A DNA stretch of 14,565 nucleotides from assembly GCA_964416365.1 (NCBI GenBank), contig CAYQDO010000022.1, positions 1-14,565 of the forward strand, written 5' to 3'. The stretch comes from DUUS01 sp964416365. Lineage in GTDB: Bacteria > Bacillota_I > Bacilli_A > RF39 > UBA660. Below are positions 1-7,753 of this stretch, one piece after another. The notes under the pieces were generated by a model. That model was not told the DNA's origin. It searched no databases and saw nothing but the letters and a program-made list of their open reading frames with translations. The position numbers and the translations under genes were made by a program. How positions within the stretch are numbered: position 1 is the first letter of the stretch; the number at the start of each line of letters is the position of its first letter.

Positions 1-364
1 CAGCTTCAGTCATTAAAGGCATATCTCCTAAGAAAACTTCTTGTTCTTTAACTTCTCCAGTTTCATGAATATATACTCTAGCTTGAACTTTTAATGGTGC
101 TGAATATGTTACCATTCTTTCTTTAGCTTCTTTTGTACCATAACGAGGCGTATCAAAAGAATAATCGCCAAATTCAAGCGATATATTACCTGTGAAACTC
201 TCTACTGGAAACAAATCATCAAAAACTTCTTTAATACCATGTTCAAAAAACCATTGGTAAGATTTTTTTTGGATTTCTAATAAATCTGTCAACTCCAAGG
301 TGTTAGTGGTCTTAGAAAAAGAAATTCTCTCTCTATGATCACCAAATTTTTGTACTTTTGCCAC
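1..364 (-). CDS. rpoB: RNA polymerase beta subunit, N-terminal fragment
   Basis: This is the 5' end of rpoB; the gene runs off the left edge, so only about 121 N-terminal residues are present. The product is the beta subunit of core RNA polymerase and forms part of the catalytic centre. The translation reads MAKVQKFGDHRERISF, followed by TDLLEIQKKSYQWF and then FTGNISLEFGDYSF and VTYSAPLKVQARVYI. These match the beta protrusion region of Bacilli RpoB. I chose the GTG at 364-362 because it gives an N-terminus aligned with known RpoB and has a GGGGTG-like ribosome-binding site about 9 nt upstream. An in-frame GTG at 376-374 is the alternative. The methyltransferase gene upstream is the usual rpoB neighbour in Firmicutes. 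Confidence 0.93.
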   Translation of the reverse strand, partial: MAKVQKFGDHRERISFSKTTNTLELTDLLEIQKKSYQWFFEHGIKEVFDDLFPVESFTGNISLEFGDYSFDTPRYGTKEAKERMVTYSAPLKVQARVYIHETGEVKEQEVFLGDMPLMTEA

Positions 365-454
365 TAAATCTTTCACCCCAAACAATATTTTTTATACGTA
401 CGTACCCACATTAGAAAAGATACGGCTACAAACTAAGATTCTAACAATTTAAAC

Positions 455-1054
455 CTAATGTGTCAACTGATTTTTACAAAAAATAACATAAAATCCTTTA
501 TTTTTTTCTAAAACCTCTGCTTTGTAAGTTTTTACCAAATTTTTGTATACTGTTTTAACACCATGATTAGTTTTCATCACAAACCATAATTCCCCGTTTT
601 CATTTAAATGTTCAAAAGCTTCATTAATAAATTTTAAGTACACTGTTTTGCCTGCTTTAATCGGTGGATTAACAAGTATTAAGTCATATTTAGCTTTGAC
701 ATTTTCATAAACATTGCTTATAAATTCATTACCATTCACTTTATTCTCTTTTAAATTCATATTACATAGGTGAACCGCCCGCTTGCTTATATCAATAAAA
801 TCAACATCACAGTTCATTACTTTCGCTAAAGTTATCCCAACAAATCCATATCCACAACCAGCATCTAGTACTTTAATATTTTTTCTTCCATGAATAAAAT
901 ATGTTTCTACTAAAGTTTTGCTACCCTCATCTATTTTAGCTTTAGAAAAAACACCCAAATCTGTATAAAACAAAAAATTATGATTTTGAAAAGAATATTG
1001 TACAGTACGAAGCTCACTTTTTAAGTTATCGTTATCTGTAAAGTAATGGTTCAT
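455..1054 (-). CDS. ybxB: Class I SAM-dependent methyltransferase, YbxB/RsmC-like
   Basis: A 199-residue methyltransferase of the RsmC/YbxB family, small-domain type. Members are thought to methylate guanine in rRNA; the exact target of the Firmicute YbxB form is less certain. SAM-binding motif I is VLDAGCGYGFVG (about residues 62-73), the acidic motif II is VDFIDIS (about 84-90), and the catalytic-type NPP motif is at residues 129-131 (LVNPPIKAGK). The start at 1054 has a strong AAGGGG site 6 nt upstream. The frame stays open upstream through an N gap, but that extension is an artefact of the duplicated contig ends. In Bacillus the gene lies between rplL and rpoB. Here rpoB follows as expected, but the next gene upstream is HU rather than rplL. 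The product ends NQLTH, with its stop about 90 nt before the rpoB start. Confidence 0.85.
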   Translation of the reverse strand: MNHYFTDNDNLKSELRTVQYSFQNHNFLFYTDLGVFSKAKIDEGSKTLVETYFIHGRKNIKVLDAGCGYGFVGITLAKVMNCDVDFIDISKRAVHLCNMNLKENKVNGNEFISNVYENVKAKYDLILVNPPIKAGKTVYLKFINEAFEHLNENGELWFVMKTNHGVKTVYKNLVKTYKAEVLEKNKGFYVIFCKNQLTH

Positions 1055-1251
1055 ATTTAACCCCTTTTGGCGATAAGTTAATTTTAACGTAAAATANNNN
1101 NNNNNNNNNNNNNNNNNNNNNNNNNNNNNNNNNNNNNNNNNNNNNNNNNNNNNNNNNNNNNNNNNNNNNNNNNNNNNNNNNNNNNNNNNNNNNNNNAGTA
1201 ATGGTTCATATTTAACCCCTTTTGGCGATAAGTTAATTTTAACGTAAAATA
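1042..1251. repeat. 100-N scaffold gap flanked by an identical 55-bp overlap
   Basis: Bases 1042-1096 and 1197-1251 are identical (55 bp) and flank exactly 100 Ns at 1097-1196. The repeated piece carries the start codon and ribosome-binding site of the ybxB-like gene. A fixed 100-N spacer with the same odd-length sequence on each side is the usual trace of two contigs joined by a scaffolder without merging their overlap; 55 is also a common assembly k-mer length. The real chromosome probably has one copy and no gap. A true tandem repeat cannot be excluded from the sequence alone. Confidence 0.85.
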
Positions 1252-1375
1252 TTTTAAATGTCAATTAATAACTAATAAAACAACCAAATTATCATTGCAT
1301 TACAATTAACCTATATAAAATGAAGTTATATCACTCTGTTAATTAAGCAAACTATTCTAATATTTCTACACAAGC

Positions 1376-1401
1376 AAAAAAGAAGCTTTATGCTTCTTTT
1401 T
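1376..1401 (-). terminator. Intrinsic terminator after the HU gene
   Basis: The 10-bp stem is 1377-1386 with 1392-1401 (AAAAAGAAGC/GCTTCTTTTT) and the loop is TTTAT. On the minus strand it is followed by a T-run and lies just past the HU stop codon. The outer stem is A/T only, so the hairpin is symmetrical and could also work on the plus strand. Confidence 0.8.
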
Positions 1402-1414
1402 CATAATCGTTAAA

Positions 1415-1687
1415 TTAGTTTAAAGCTTCTTTTAATTTGCTTCCAGCTTTGAATGAAGCAGCAATTTTTGCAGGAATCTTAATTTTAGCTTTTGTTAAAG
1501 GATTGATTCCTTCTCTAGCTGCACGTTTTTTAGCAGAGAATGTTCCGAAACCTACTAAAGCAACCTTTCCTTCTTTTTTTAATCCAGCAGTAATGCCATC
1601 GATTGTTGCGTCTAATGCACGAGCAGCATCTGCTTTTGTTAAGTTTGCAGCTTTTGCAATAAATTCAACTAATTCTGTTTTTGACAT
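1415..1687 (-). CDS. hup: HU family DNA-binding protein
   Basis: A 90-residue histone-like HU protein, the normal length. HU dimers bind and bend DNA without strong sequence preference and compact the nucleoid. The translation starts MSKTELVEFIAKAANLTK and contains the beta-arm signature GFGTFSAKKRAAREGINP (about residues 46-63), where family members carry the DNA-intercalating proline, and it ends KAGSKLKEALN. The start at 1687 is fixed by a GGGAGGT ribosome-binding site 8 nt upstream; the in-frame codons upstream of it look like leader. The gene has its own terminator and lies downstream of spoIVA, the same pairing (spoIVA–hbs) seen in Bacillus subtilis. A TATACT box at 1741-1736 is a possible -10 element, with only a weak -35. 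Confidence 0.95.
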   Translation of the reverse strand: MSKTELVEFIAKAANLTKADAARALDATIDGITAGLKKEGKVALVGFGTFSAKKRAAREGINPLTKAKIKIPAKIAASFKAGSKLKEALN

Positions 1688-1735
1688 AACGATTACCTCC
1701 CATTTTCTAGATTTTATAAGGCTAACTGCCCTACA

Positions 1736-1764
1736 AGTATAAATTAGCATTAAATAAAACAAAA
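1736..1764 (-). promoter_or_regulatory. Possible sigma-A promoter of the HU gene
   Basis: The -10-like TATACT lies at 1741-1736 and a poor -35-like TTTTGT at 1764-1759, with a 17-bp spacer, in the gap between the spoIVA terminator and the HU start. The -10 is good and the -35 is weak, so this is a tentative call. Confidence 0.3.
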
Positions 1765-1771
1765 TGCAATA

Positions 1772-1807
1772 AAAAAACGCAATTTTTTTCACAATATTGC
1801 GTTTTTT
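1772..1807 (-). terminator. Terminator after spoIVA
   Basis: A 12-bp stem pairs 1772-1783 with 1796-1807 (AAAAAACGCAAT/ATTGCGTTTTTT) around a 12-nt loop. On the minus strand it ends in a run of T. It lies about 40 nt past the spoIVA stop and separates spoIVA from the HU gene. Confidence 0.8.
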
Positions 1808-1848
1808 AAAGATATTTCCAAGTAAAAATGCCTATTAACTGTAAATAT

Positions 1849-3327
1849 TTAAAGTACTATAGCTATTAAATTACTACTGCCTTTATTGACGATTTTGGTA
1901 ACTGTATTAGATAATTTATATCTGGTAGATTCTGGCATCATTGATAACTTAGCTTGAATACCTTCTTTAACAATAGTATCTAGACTACGACCAAAGATTT
2001 CACTCTTCCAGATACTTTCTGAATCAGCTTCATAATCCTTCATAATATAGTTGATAAGTTCCTTGCTTTGTAGTTCTGTACCAATGATTGGTTCAAAGGT
2101 TGATTCTACGTCTACTTTCATTAGATGGATAGAAGAAGCCACCGCTTTTAATTTAACACCATAACGCGAACCTTGTTTGATTATTTCTGGAGATGACAAC
2201 CTCATATCTTTAAGAGTAGGATAAACAATACCATAACCAGTAGTTTTTACCATTTTTAGAGCAGATTTTAAAGAATTAGTTTCTTCTTTATTTTCCGCAT
2301 ATTCGGCAAATACTTTGAGTAAGCTTCCTTTCGTAATTGATATACCACCCATTACTTCTCTTAAAACTTGATTATATAATTCATCACTGCTATTTAGATT
2401 TAAAGTAACCATTCCGGTAGCTGTATCAACATTGGAAATGTATGCTTTACTAATATAATCACTATTTTGAAAATAATTTATTATCTTATCAACATCTTTT
2501 AATTTAGATACATTCATCATACTTTCTTTAATTTTTTCTAAATATTGTTTTTTAACTTCATGATCATTATTCAAAATATGAACCCATTCTGGCACTTTTA
2601 TTTCGATATTCAAGATTGGGAATTCGTAAAGTGCTGTTTTTAAGATGTCATACATTTCTTTTTCATTCATTGATTCAACATTGATTGGCATTACAGGAAC
2701 ATCATAGTTGTCTGTTAAATTTTTAGCCAGTCTAATGGTTTCTTCATTTGATGGATATTTAGTATTTAAGATAATTATAAATGGTTTGTTAATAGCTTTA
2801 AGTTCCGTAATAACTTTTTCTTCGGCATCCATATATTCACCACGCGTAAATTCACTAATGGAACCATCAGTTGTTATGACTATACCGATAGTTGAATGAT
2901 CACGAATTACTTTTTCCGTACCAATTTCGGCAGCTTCAATAAATGGTATTTCCTCACTATACCATGGTGTTTTTACTAATCTAGGATTACCAATATCATC
3001 TTCATAACCCGAAGCTGATTTAATTACGTAACCAACACAATCAATTAATTTAATGTTAGTCGTAAATTCATCAATTTTTATGGTAGCACCACTTGAAGGA
3101 ACAAATTTTGGCTCAGTTGTCATAATGGTTTTACCTGGAGCACTTTGCGGCATTTCATCTAAACATCTTTTTTTATCTTGTTCGTTCTCTATATTAGGAA
3201 TAACTAATGTTTCTATTACTTTTTTTATAAATGTCGATTTTCCGGTACGGACTGCCCCAACAACACCTAAATATATTTCCCCTTGTCCCCATGCCGAGAT
3301 GCTACTAATTATCTCTTTCTTTTCCAT
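1849..3327 (-). CDS. spoIVA: Stage IV sporulation protein A (SpoIVA ATPase)
   Basis: A full-length, 492-residue SpoIVA. In endospore formers this ATPase polymerises on the forespore surface, anchors the basement layer of the coat and is needed for cortex assembly. The Walker A motif is GAVRTGKS (residues 24-31), preceded by the family hallmark SAWGQGEIYLGVVG. A Walker-B-like stretch IKLIDCVGYV follows the switch-like segment SGATIKIDEF. The C-terminus NLIAIVL matches the conserved SpoIVA tail used for membrane anchoring through SpoVM. A purine-rich AAAGGGAAG site precedes the ATG. The downstream gene is HU, as in B. subtilis, and SpoVIF is encoded upstream, so this is a sporulation-linked neighbourhood. 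Expression is probably mother-cell specific (sigma-E); a possible -10 is listed separately. Confidence 0.95.
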   Translation of the reverse strand: MEKKEIISSISAWGQGEIYLGVVGAVRTGKSTFIKKVIETLVIPNIENEQDKKRCLDEMPQSAPGKTIMTTEPKFVPSSGATIKIDEFTTNIKLIDCVGYVIKSASGYEDDIGNPRLVKTPWYSEEIPFIEAAEIGTEKVIRDHSTIGIVITTDGSISEFTRGEYMDAEEKVITELKAINKPFIIILNTKYPSNEETIRLAKNLTDNYDVPVMPINVESMNEKEMYDILKTALYEFPILNIEIKVPEWVHILNNDHEVKKQYLEKIKESMMNVSKLKDVDKIINYFQNSDYISKAYISNVDTATGMVTLNLNSSDELYNQVLREVMGGISITKGSLLKVFAEYAENKEETNSLKSALKMVKTTGYGIVYPTLKDMRLSSPEIIKQGSRYGVKLKAVASSIHLMKVDVESTFEPIIGTELQSKELINYIMKDYEADSESIWKSEIFGRSLDTIVKEGIQAKLSMMPESTRYKLSNTVTKIVNKGSSNLIAIVL

Positions 3328-3368
3328 ATATTCTTCCCTTTCACTATAAAATTTATGTATTCATCTTA

Positions 3369-3376
3369 AATGTATG
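3369..3376 (-). promoter_or_regulatory. Possible sigma-E -10 element of spoIVA
   Basis: CATACATT on the minus strand matches the sigma-E -10 consensus (CATACAnT), about 40 nt before the spoIVA start. A weak -35-like AATTATT lies about 13 nt upstream, inside the preceding terminator loop. B. subtilis spoIVA is sigma-E controlled, which makes this reasonable but not proven. Confidence 0.35.
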
Positions 3377-3384
3377 AATAAAAA

Positions 3385-3409
3385 AAACAAATAATTCTCT
3401 TATTTGTTT
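3385..3409 (-). terminator. Terminator after the 258-residue gene
   Basis: A 10-bp stem pairs 3385-3394 with 3400-3409 (AAACAAATAA/TTATTTGTTT) around the loop TTCTC. It is followed on the minus strand by more T and lies 6 nt past the stop codon of the gene ending at 3416. Confidence 0.75.
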
Positions 3410-3415
3410 GTAATT

Positions 3416-4192
3416 TTATAATTTAAGTTTCGGATTATTTTCAAAGACATCGATAAATTCCGACATTTCTTTTATAAATATTTCATCATTAAATGCATTC
3501 TCTGCTGTTAATTTATTATATTTTTTAATGATATATGTACCATATTTAGCTCGTAATCTTTCATGTTCATCAATATTGGTAAAGTCTTTTTTACCAATTA
3601 GATAATAAGAAACAAAGCCATTAATAATTTGCTGTTTATCTCCTAACCCAAGTTTATAATTAGAAATATATTTTCTTAAATTTAAATCTAAGAAAAGTAT
3701 ATCATTTTCTTCACTGATAATACTGGCTAGTTCATAGCTGGCATTAACTTTACCTTCTCCAATATTAATAGAAAATAATGCCCTGGGAGTAAGTGTAGTA
3801 CGAACATATACCCCATTTTGTAAATCATCTGGTAATAGGATTTTGTTAGAATTAAACCAGTTAGTTTTTACTACAAAACCTACACGTCCATCTTTTTCGG
3901 TTAAAATATTTTCGCTAGATAAAATTTCTAAGAAATGCACTTCATCTTGAAAAACCGGTAATTCTGAAAAATCAATGATTTCTGGAAATACTATATCGTT
4001 TTTCTTAACTAAATAACGAAAATTTTTATCATCATGCTCAAAAGGATTAGTTAAATATTTGTCCCAAATTTTATTTACAATAACTCTGATATTATATTCT
4101 ATCGGATTGTTATCTAGAATAAACTGATCTTCTTCTATTAAATATTCTTTGTAATCATTTTTTATCTTTGAAATTATTTCGGTTAAATTCAA
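3416..4192 (-). CDS. Hypothetical protein in a sporulation gene cluster
   Basis: I do not recognise this 258-residue protein. It appears soluble, with no signal peptide or membrane segment. The N-terminal third is acidic and looks helical (NLTEIISKIKNDYKEYL). A middle part looks strand-rich, with RVGFVVKTNWFNSNKILLPD and a segment around YVRTTLTPRALFSI. The C-terminus is helical and charged (EIFIKEMSEFIDVF). The predicted start is a TTG at 4192-4190 with GGTGAT about 5 nt upstream; no in-frame ATG lies nearby, so the start is the least certain part. It lies between spoVIF (about 30 nt upstream) and spoIVA, with its own terminator. This makes a sporulation or envelope role plausible, but only by position. 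Confidence 0.75.
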   Translation of the reverse strand: MNLTEIISKIKNDYKEYLIEEDQFILDNNPIEYNIRVIVNKIWDKYLTNPFEHDDKNFRYLVKKNDIVFPEIIDFSELPVFQDEVHFLEILSSENILTEKDGRVGFVVKTNWFNSNKILLPDDLQNGVYVRTTLTPRALFSINIGEGKVNASYELASIISEENDILFLDLNLRKYISNYKLGLGDKQQIINGFVSYYLIGKKDFTNIDEHERLRAKYGTYIIKKYNKLTAENAFNDEIFIKEMSEFIDVFENNPKLKL

Positions 4193-4221
4193 ATGGTATC
4201 ACCATCATAATTATATCATTT

Positions 4222-4458
4222 TTAGAACATATTTTCTATATCTTTAGGAACTTTATCTTCCACTATAGTATTAATTATTTTTTCTTCCATTTCCAAAGAA
4301 ACTTCTTTACCAGTCATTTCTGATAATTTAGAGATAACTACTCTTAAAGTTTTTTCATCTTTAAGACCATTATCATTTATCATTTTGGCCATGTCCATAA
4401 TAGTAGCCTTATCAACTTTCGTTTTATTCTCTACTTTTTTAAAAACATCATCATTCAT
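4222..4458 (-). CDS. spoVIF: Stage VI sporulation protein F-like protein
   Basis: A 78-residue protein resembling SpoVIF (YjcC) of B. subtilis, a small coat-assembly factor acting late in sporulation that affects GerE-dependent coat gene expression. Shared features are the start NDDVFKKVENKTKVDKATI, the central LKDEKTLRVVISKLSEM, and the end KIINTIVEDKVPKDIENMF; length and pattern fit the family. An AGGTGAT ribosome-binding site lies 3 nt before the ATG. It is followed after 29 nt by the unknown gene at 3416-4192 and probably forms one unit with it, although no promoter was recognised. The assignment rests on recalled similarity over a short protein. Confidence 0.78.
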   Translation of the reverse strand: MNDDVFKKVENKTKVDKATIMDMAKMINDNGLKDEKTLRVVISKLSEMTGKEVSLEMEEKIINTIVEDKVPKDIENMF

Positions 4459-4493
4459 ATAATCACCTATTAATAGGATATGGCCTATATATA

Positions 4494-4522
4494 AAAAAGT
4501 TCAAACTATTTTAAAGTTTGAA
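4494..4522 (-). terminator. Terminator overlapping the murD stop
   Basis: An 8-bp stem TTCAAACT/AGTTTGAA (4500-4507 and 4515-4522) has a 7-nt loop that contains part of the murD stop codon. It is followed on the minus strand by CTTTTTT. The stem is therefore partly made from the last murD codons. Confidence 0.7.
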
Positions 4523-5837
4523 TAATTCTTTTAAATTCTCTTCCTCTTTCTTCATAATCTTTAAATTGATCCCACGAAGCACAAGCTGGAGAAAGTAAGA
4601 TAACATCTCCTTCTACTGATGATTCATACGCATTTATAGTTGCCTCTTTTAAGTTTTCCGTAACATCACAATCAAAATTATTTTGATCAGCAAATGTTTT
4701 TACTCTAGGCTTGATTTGCCCATAACAAATAATTTTTTTAACATATTTCATATAAGGAATTAATTCTTCTAAAGGTTGATTACGATCAAGACCACCTAAT
4801 AAAATAATAGTTGGATCACTAAATGAAGATAAAGCAATTTGGGTAGCTAGCAAGTTGGTAGATTTAGAATCATTATAAAATTTACGTTTATTAATCTCCC
4901 CAACATATTCAATACGATGTTCTACACCAGGAAATTCTTTTAATACTTCGGTAATGACATCATTATCAATATTATAATGCTTAGCTACTGCTACAGCACA
5001 CATAATATTTTCATAATTGTGATTACCTTTAATTTTAATGTCTTCTGTATCAATAATCTTTTCATCATAATAATAAATAGCTTTATCTTTTAAACAAATA
5101 TCAGCACCCACCTCTGCTGAGAAAGTAATCTTTTTTGATAATATATCTTTTGTAAGTTCCAAACTACATTGATTCCCATAATTAATAATAGCTAAATTAG
5201 CTTCAGTGTAACCACTAAATATTTTTTTCTTACTGTTTTTATAATTCTCAAAAGTATAGAAATGTTCTAAATGAGTCTCTACTACATTAGTTAAAATACT
5301 AACATCAGTTTTAAATTCTTTAAAATCATATAACTGATGAGATGATATCTCGATAACTAAGTAATCATTTTCTTTAATATCATTTAATAATTTACAAGCA
5401 GGAATCCCAATATTACCACCTAAATGAACCGAAAAATTAGCTTTCTTTAAAATTTCATAAATTAAAGTTGTTGTAGTTGTTTTACCATTTGAACCAGTTA
5501 TACCAATAATTTTAACACCTTTAGGTAAATAATGATAAGCCACTTCCACTTCATTGATTACTGAAATATTTAACTCCTTAGCCTTTAATACTATCGGAGC
5601 ATCGATAGGTACTCCAGGATTTTTAATTAAAACATCAAAACTATCATCTAATAACTCCAATTGGTTTTCCGTAATAACTACCTTTATATCTAAAGATTCT
5701 AATTCTTTAACTTTATCCGCTACTTGCTCTTTCATATCGGTTATTAATATTTCACAGTTTTTACTACTTAAAAATTTAGCTACTTCATAACCGGAGCGAG
5801 CCATTCCTAAAATTAATACTTTTTTATTATTATACAT
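4506..5837 (-). CDS. murD: UDP-N-acetylmuramoyl-L-alanine--D-glutamate ligase
   Basis: A 443-residue MurD, the cytoplasmic ligase that adds D-glutamate to UDP-MurNAc-L-Ala in peptidoglycan synthesis, using ATP. The N-terminal Rossmann-like domain begins KVLILGMARSGYEVAKFL. The central ATPase domain has the P-loop GITGSNGKTT (residues 112-121), then EISSHQLYDF and LTNVVETHLEHF. The C-terminal domain has YNDSKSTNLLAT, LLGGLDRNQPLEEL and LLSPACASWDQF with YEERGREF, all family signatures. I start at the ATG at 5837-5835, because the upstream in-frame ATG at 5852 is followed immediately by GGAGGTGAT, which is the ribosome-binding site of the downstream start. MurD shows that the cell makes a peptidoglycan wall. 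No other mur genes are adjacent. Confidence 0.95.
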   Translation of the reverse strand: MYNNKKVLILGMARSGYEVAKFLSSKNCEILITDMKEQVADKVKELESLDIKVVITENQLELLDDSFDVLIKNPGVPIDAPIVLKAKELNISVINEVEVAYHYLPKGVKIIGITGSNGKTTTTTLIYEILKKANFSVHLGGNIGIPACKLLNDIKENDYLVIEISSHQLYDFKEFKTDVSILTNVVETHLEHFYTFENYKNSKKKIFSGYTEANLAIINYGNQCSLELTKDILSKKITFSAEVGADICLKDKAIYYYDEKIIDTEDIKIKGNHNYENIMCAVAVAKHYNIDNDVITEVLKEFPGVEHRIEYVGEINKRKFYNDSKSTNLLATQIALSSFSDPTIILLGGLDRNQPLEELIPYMKYVKKIICYGQIKPRVKTFADQNNFDCDVTENLKEATINAYESSVEGDVILLSPACASWDQFKDYEERGREFKRIIQTLK

Positions 5838-5872
5838 TTTATCACCTCCCATAATTATATCACTAAAATTTA

Positions 5873-5895
5873 AAAAAGAAGTATTACTTCTTTTT
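5873..5895 (-). terminator. Terminator overlapping the symporter stop
   Basis: A 10-bp stem AAAAAGAAGT/ACTTCTTTTT (5873-5882 and 5886-5895) has the three-base loop ATT. The stop codon of the symporter gene lies inside it and T-rich sequence follows on the minus strand. The stem is close to symmetric. Confidence 0.7.
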
Positions 5896-7122
5896 CTTCT
5901 TAAGGAAATTTTTTCCGTCGATATTTCTTGCTATGAGCATCGCTGATGATGTATCACCAACTACATTTAAAACCGTAGCAGGCGCATCAATAATAGTTGC
6001 AATAATTGTTAAGATTGGCAGAGCCGATATTGGATAAGCCATCATTGATAAAATCATCATTTCTGAGATAGTGCCTCCCCCAATTGGAATAGCTGAAACT
6101 AATAAAGTTGCAACTAAAGAAACACCTATAACTGTCCAAATACTTGGATTTACTTCAAATAGATAAGCTAAGAACATAATTTTAAAGACACTACCTATAG
6201 CAGATCCTTCTTTATGGAAAGTAGTTCCGATTGGTACGGTTGTCTCAGCTATATCTTCAAATATTCCTATATCTTTAATAGCAGTAATATTTACCGGAAT
6301 GCATGCTGCTGATGAACAGGTTGCCAATGCTGTAATACTTGGCGTAAATATATTTTTCCAATAATTCTTTAATCCTTTTTTCCCACCAGCTACTAAAGCA
6401 TAAACTGAATAAACAACTACATATACAAATACACAAGTAATTGTATAAATAATAAATGTTTTCAAGAAACCACTAACAATAGAATCGCCATAAGTTCCGA
6501 TTAAAGCTGCAAAATAACAACCCAAACCAATTGGCGCATAATACATAATGATTTTAACAACATTTAATATTATTTCATTAAGGCTTAAAATGGCATCCTT
6601 AACTATATCACCTTTTTCTTTGCTCATTCTAATAGCAAATCCAAAGATAATTGAAAATATTAATAAAGCAATAATATTATTTTTACTTAATAATTCTGGA
6701 AAATCGCTAACAGTCAGAAGTGATGCCGTTCTTTCTAAAATCGATAAATCTTTATCGGCTTCTAAACTTTGATCAAATAATTCTTTAATAGCTACTGAAT
6801 CTTTTGATTCAACTAGCTTAGTAGAATAGGTCCCAATTATTCCAAAAAGTACCGCTATGACCGAAGTAATAGCAAATACAAAGATTATCCTTCCCATTAT
6901 TTTACCTAATCTTTTCGGATTACCCATTTTAATTATTCCCGCTGTAATTGTTAAAAATATAAGCGGAACAATAACAATAAATAATGAATTAATAAATATA
7001 TCTCCAAGTGGCTTTAATACTAAAGCATCTTCTTTAAAAATAGCCCCTATTATTCCTCCAATTATGATAGCTCCCAATAAAATCAAGGTCGCTTTATAAG
7101 TTTTGAGTACCTTTTTCACCAT
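5884..7122 (-). CDS. Dicarboxylate/amino acid:cation symporter (SDF family)
   Basis: A 412-residue membrane transporter of the DAACS/SDF family (GltP, DctA, SstT relatives), which import glutamate, dicarboxylates or related amino acids with Na+ or H+. Hydrophobic segments run through the protein from about residue 10. The serine-rich re-entrant hairpin HP1 is ATCSSAACIPVN (267-278), HP2 is IPIGGGTISEM (345-355), and the TM8 motif is NVVGDTSSAML (386-396), with the substrate-contacting aspartate at 390. The TM7 motif, NMDGT in the best-known members, is replaced by FHKEG (302-306), as in a subgroup with IHKDG-type sequences. The substrate is therefore not predictable. The C-terminus is a lysine tail. 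The start has AGAGGTG very close upstream (about 2 nt), so the next codon, GTG at 7119-7117, is a possible alternative start. Confidence 0.88.
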   Translation of the reverse strand: MVKKVLKTYKATLILLGAIIIGGIIGAIFKEDALVLKPLGDIFINSLFIVIVPLIFLTITAGIIKMGNPKRLGKIMGRIIFVFAITSVIAVLFGIIGTYSTKLVESKDSVAIKELFDQSLEADKDLSILERTASLLTVSDFPELLSKNNIIALLIFSIIFGFAIRMSKEKGDIVKDAILSLNEIILNVVKIIMYYAPIGLGCYFAALIGTYGDSIVSGFLKTFIIYTITCVFVYVVVYSVYALVAGGKKGLKNYWKNIFTPSITALATCSSAACIPVNITAIKDIGIFEDIAETTVPIGTTFHKEGSAIGSVFKIMFLAYLFEVNPSIWTVIGVSLVATLLVSAIPIGGGTISEMMILSMMAYPISALPILTIIATIIDAPATVLNVVGDTSSAMLIARNIDGKNFLKKKKK

Positions 7123-7175
7123 AACACCTCTTTCTAATCTAATTATATTTCTTTATATGCCAAAATACAACATAT

Positions 7176-7203
7176 TTGATATTTTTAAAATATTTGATAT
7201 ATT
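7176..7203 (+). promoter_or_regulatory. Candidate sigma-A promoter of the 7223 gene
   Basis: TTGATA at 7176-7181 and TATATT at 7198-7203, separated by 16 bp, lie 20 nt before the plus-strand start codon in the divergent gap. Transcription would start close to the ribosome-binding site, giving a short leader. Background AT content is high, so the call is moderate. Confidence 0.45.
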
Positions 7204-7222
7204 AGAGTTTAGAGGTGGGAAT

Positions 7223-7753
7223 ATGATAGCAGATATATTAGAACATTTATATAGTGAGAGAAAAGACTATAAAGGTCTATCTGAAATGATTAGACTTTTA
7301 AATAATAATGAAGAATTTAGAAAACTTATTATTGAAGGAATCAAAGAAAATAAGATAAATGGTTTTTCTGAAGAACTATGGGAAATGATTAAAAATCAAA
7401 GAATTAGAGCAAGTATTAATTTTACAGATGTTTTTAGAGAAGGATTAAATATTGATAGATGTACTGTTGCAGCCAAACAACTAAGTTATTCATTTAACAC
7501 ATGCTATATTGCCGGAGGTACTCTGTCCTATTTAATTGATTCCCCATTTGCTAAAGCCAAAGATGGAAGACACACATGGATTATTCATGAAAGAAAAATT
7601 TACGATACCACTTTAATGTTAGTAATAGATGAAGATTACGTTCCAAAACTTGGTTATATTCTAGAAAACAAATGTAATCCCAATTTAAGTCCTACTTATT
7701 TAGCAGCAAAAGAATTCACCAATGATATGTCAATAAAAATGCCAAGTAAATAA
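7223..7753 (+). CDS. Putative transglutaminase-like cysteine protein
   Basis: A 176-residue protein and the only confident plus-strand gene. I chose the ATG at 7223 because AGAGGTGGG lies 3 nt upstream; longer in-frame starts have no such site. The N-terminal half looks helical and charged (residues 1-75). The C-terminal half has a Cys–His–Asp order resembling transglutaminase-like or papain-like folds: C80 in DRCTVAAKQLSYSF, H117 in GRHTWIIHERK and D128 in IYDTTL. The HTW plus YDTT pattern is the part that most recalls the family. The family assignment is inference; C94 could be the nucleophile instead. There is no signal peptide, so it is probably cytoplasmic. It is divergent from the symporter and convergent with serS, with which it shares a terminator. 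Confidence 0.8.
   Translation: MIADILEHLYSERKDYKGLSEMIRLLNNNEEFRKLIIEGIKENKINGFSEELWEMIKNQRIRASINFTDVFREGLNIDRCTVAAKQLSYSFNTCYIAGGTLSYLIDSPFAKAKDGRHTWIIHERKIYDTTLMLVIDEDYVPKLGYILENKCNPNLSPTYLAAKEFTNDMSIKMPSK

Noticed and set aside
396..405. Palindrome TACGTACGTA upstream of rpoB as an operator
   Set aside because: A single short palindrome with no known regulator in this position; it may be chance.
455..1264. A 269-residue extended form of the ybxB-like protein reading through the N gap
   Set aside because: The extension is made of the duplicated contig end and Ns. The ATG at 1054 has a proper ribosome-binding site and gives the normal protein length.
1437..1742. Plus-strand open frame opposite the HU gene
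   Set aside because: HU on the minus strand is unmistakable and the opposite frame has no signals.
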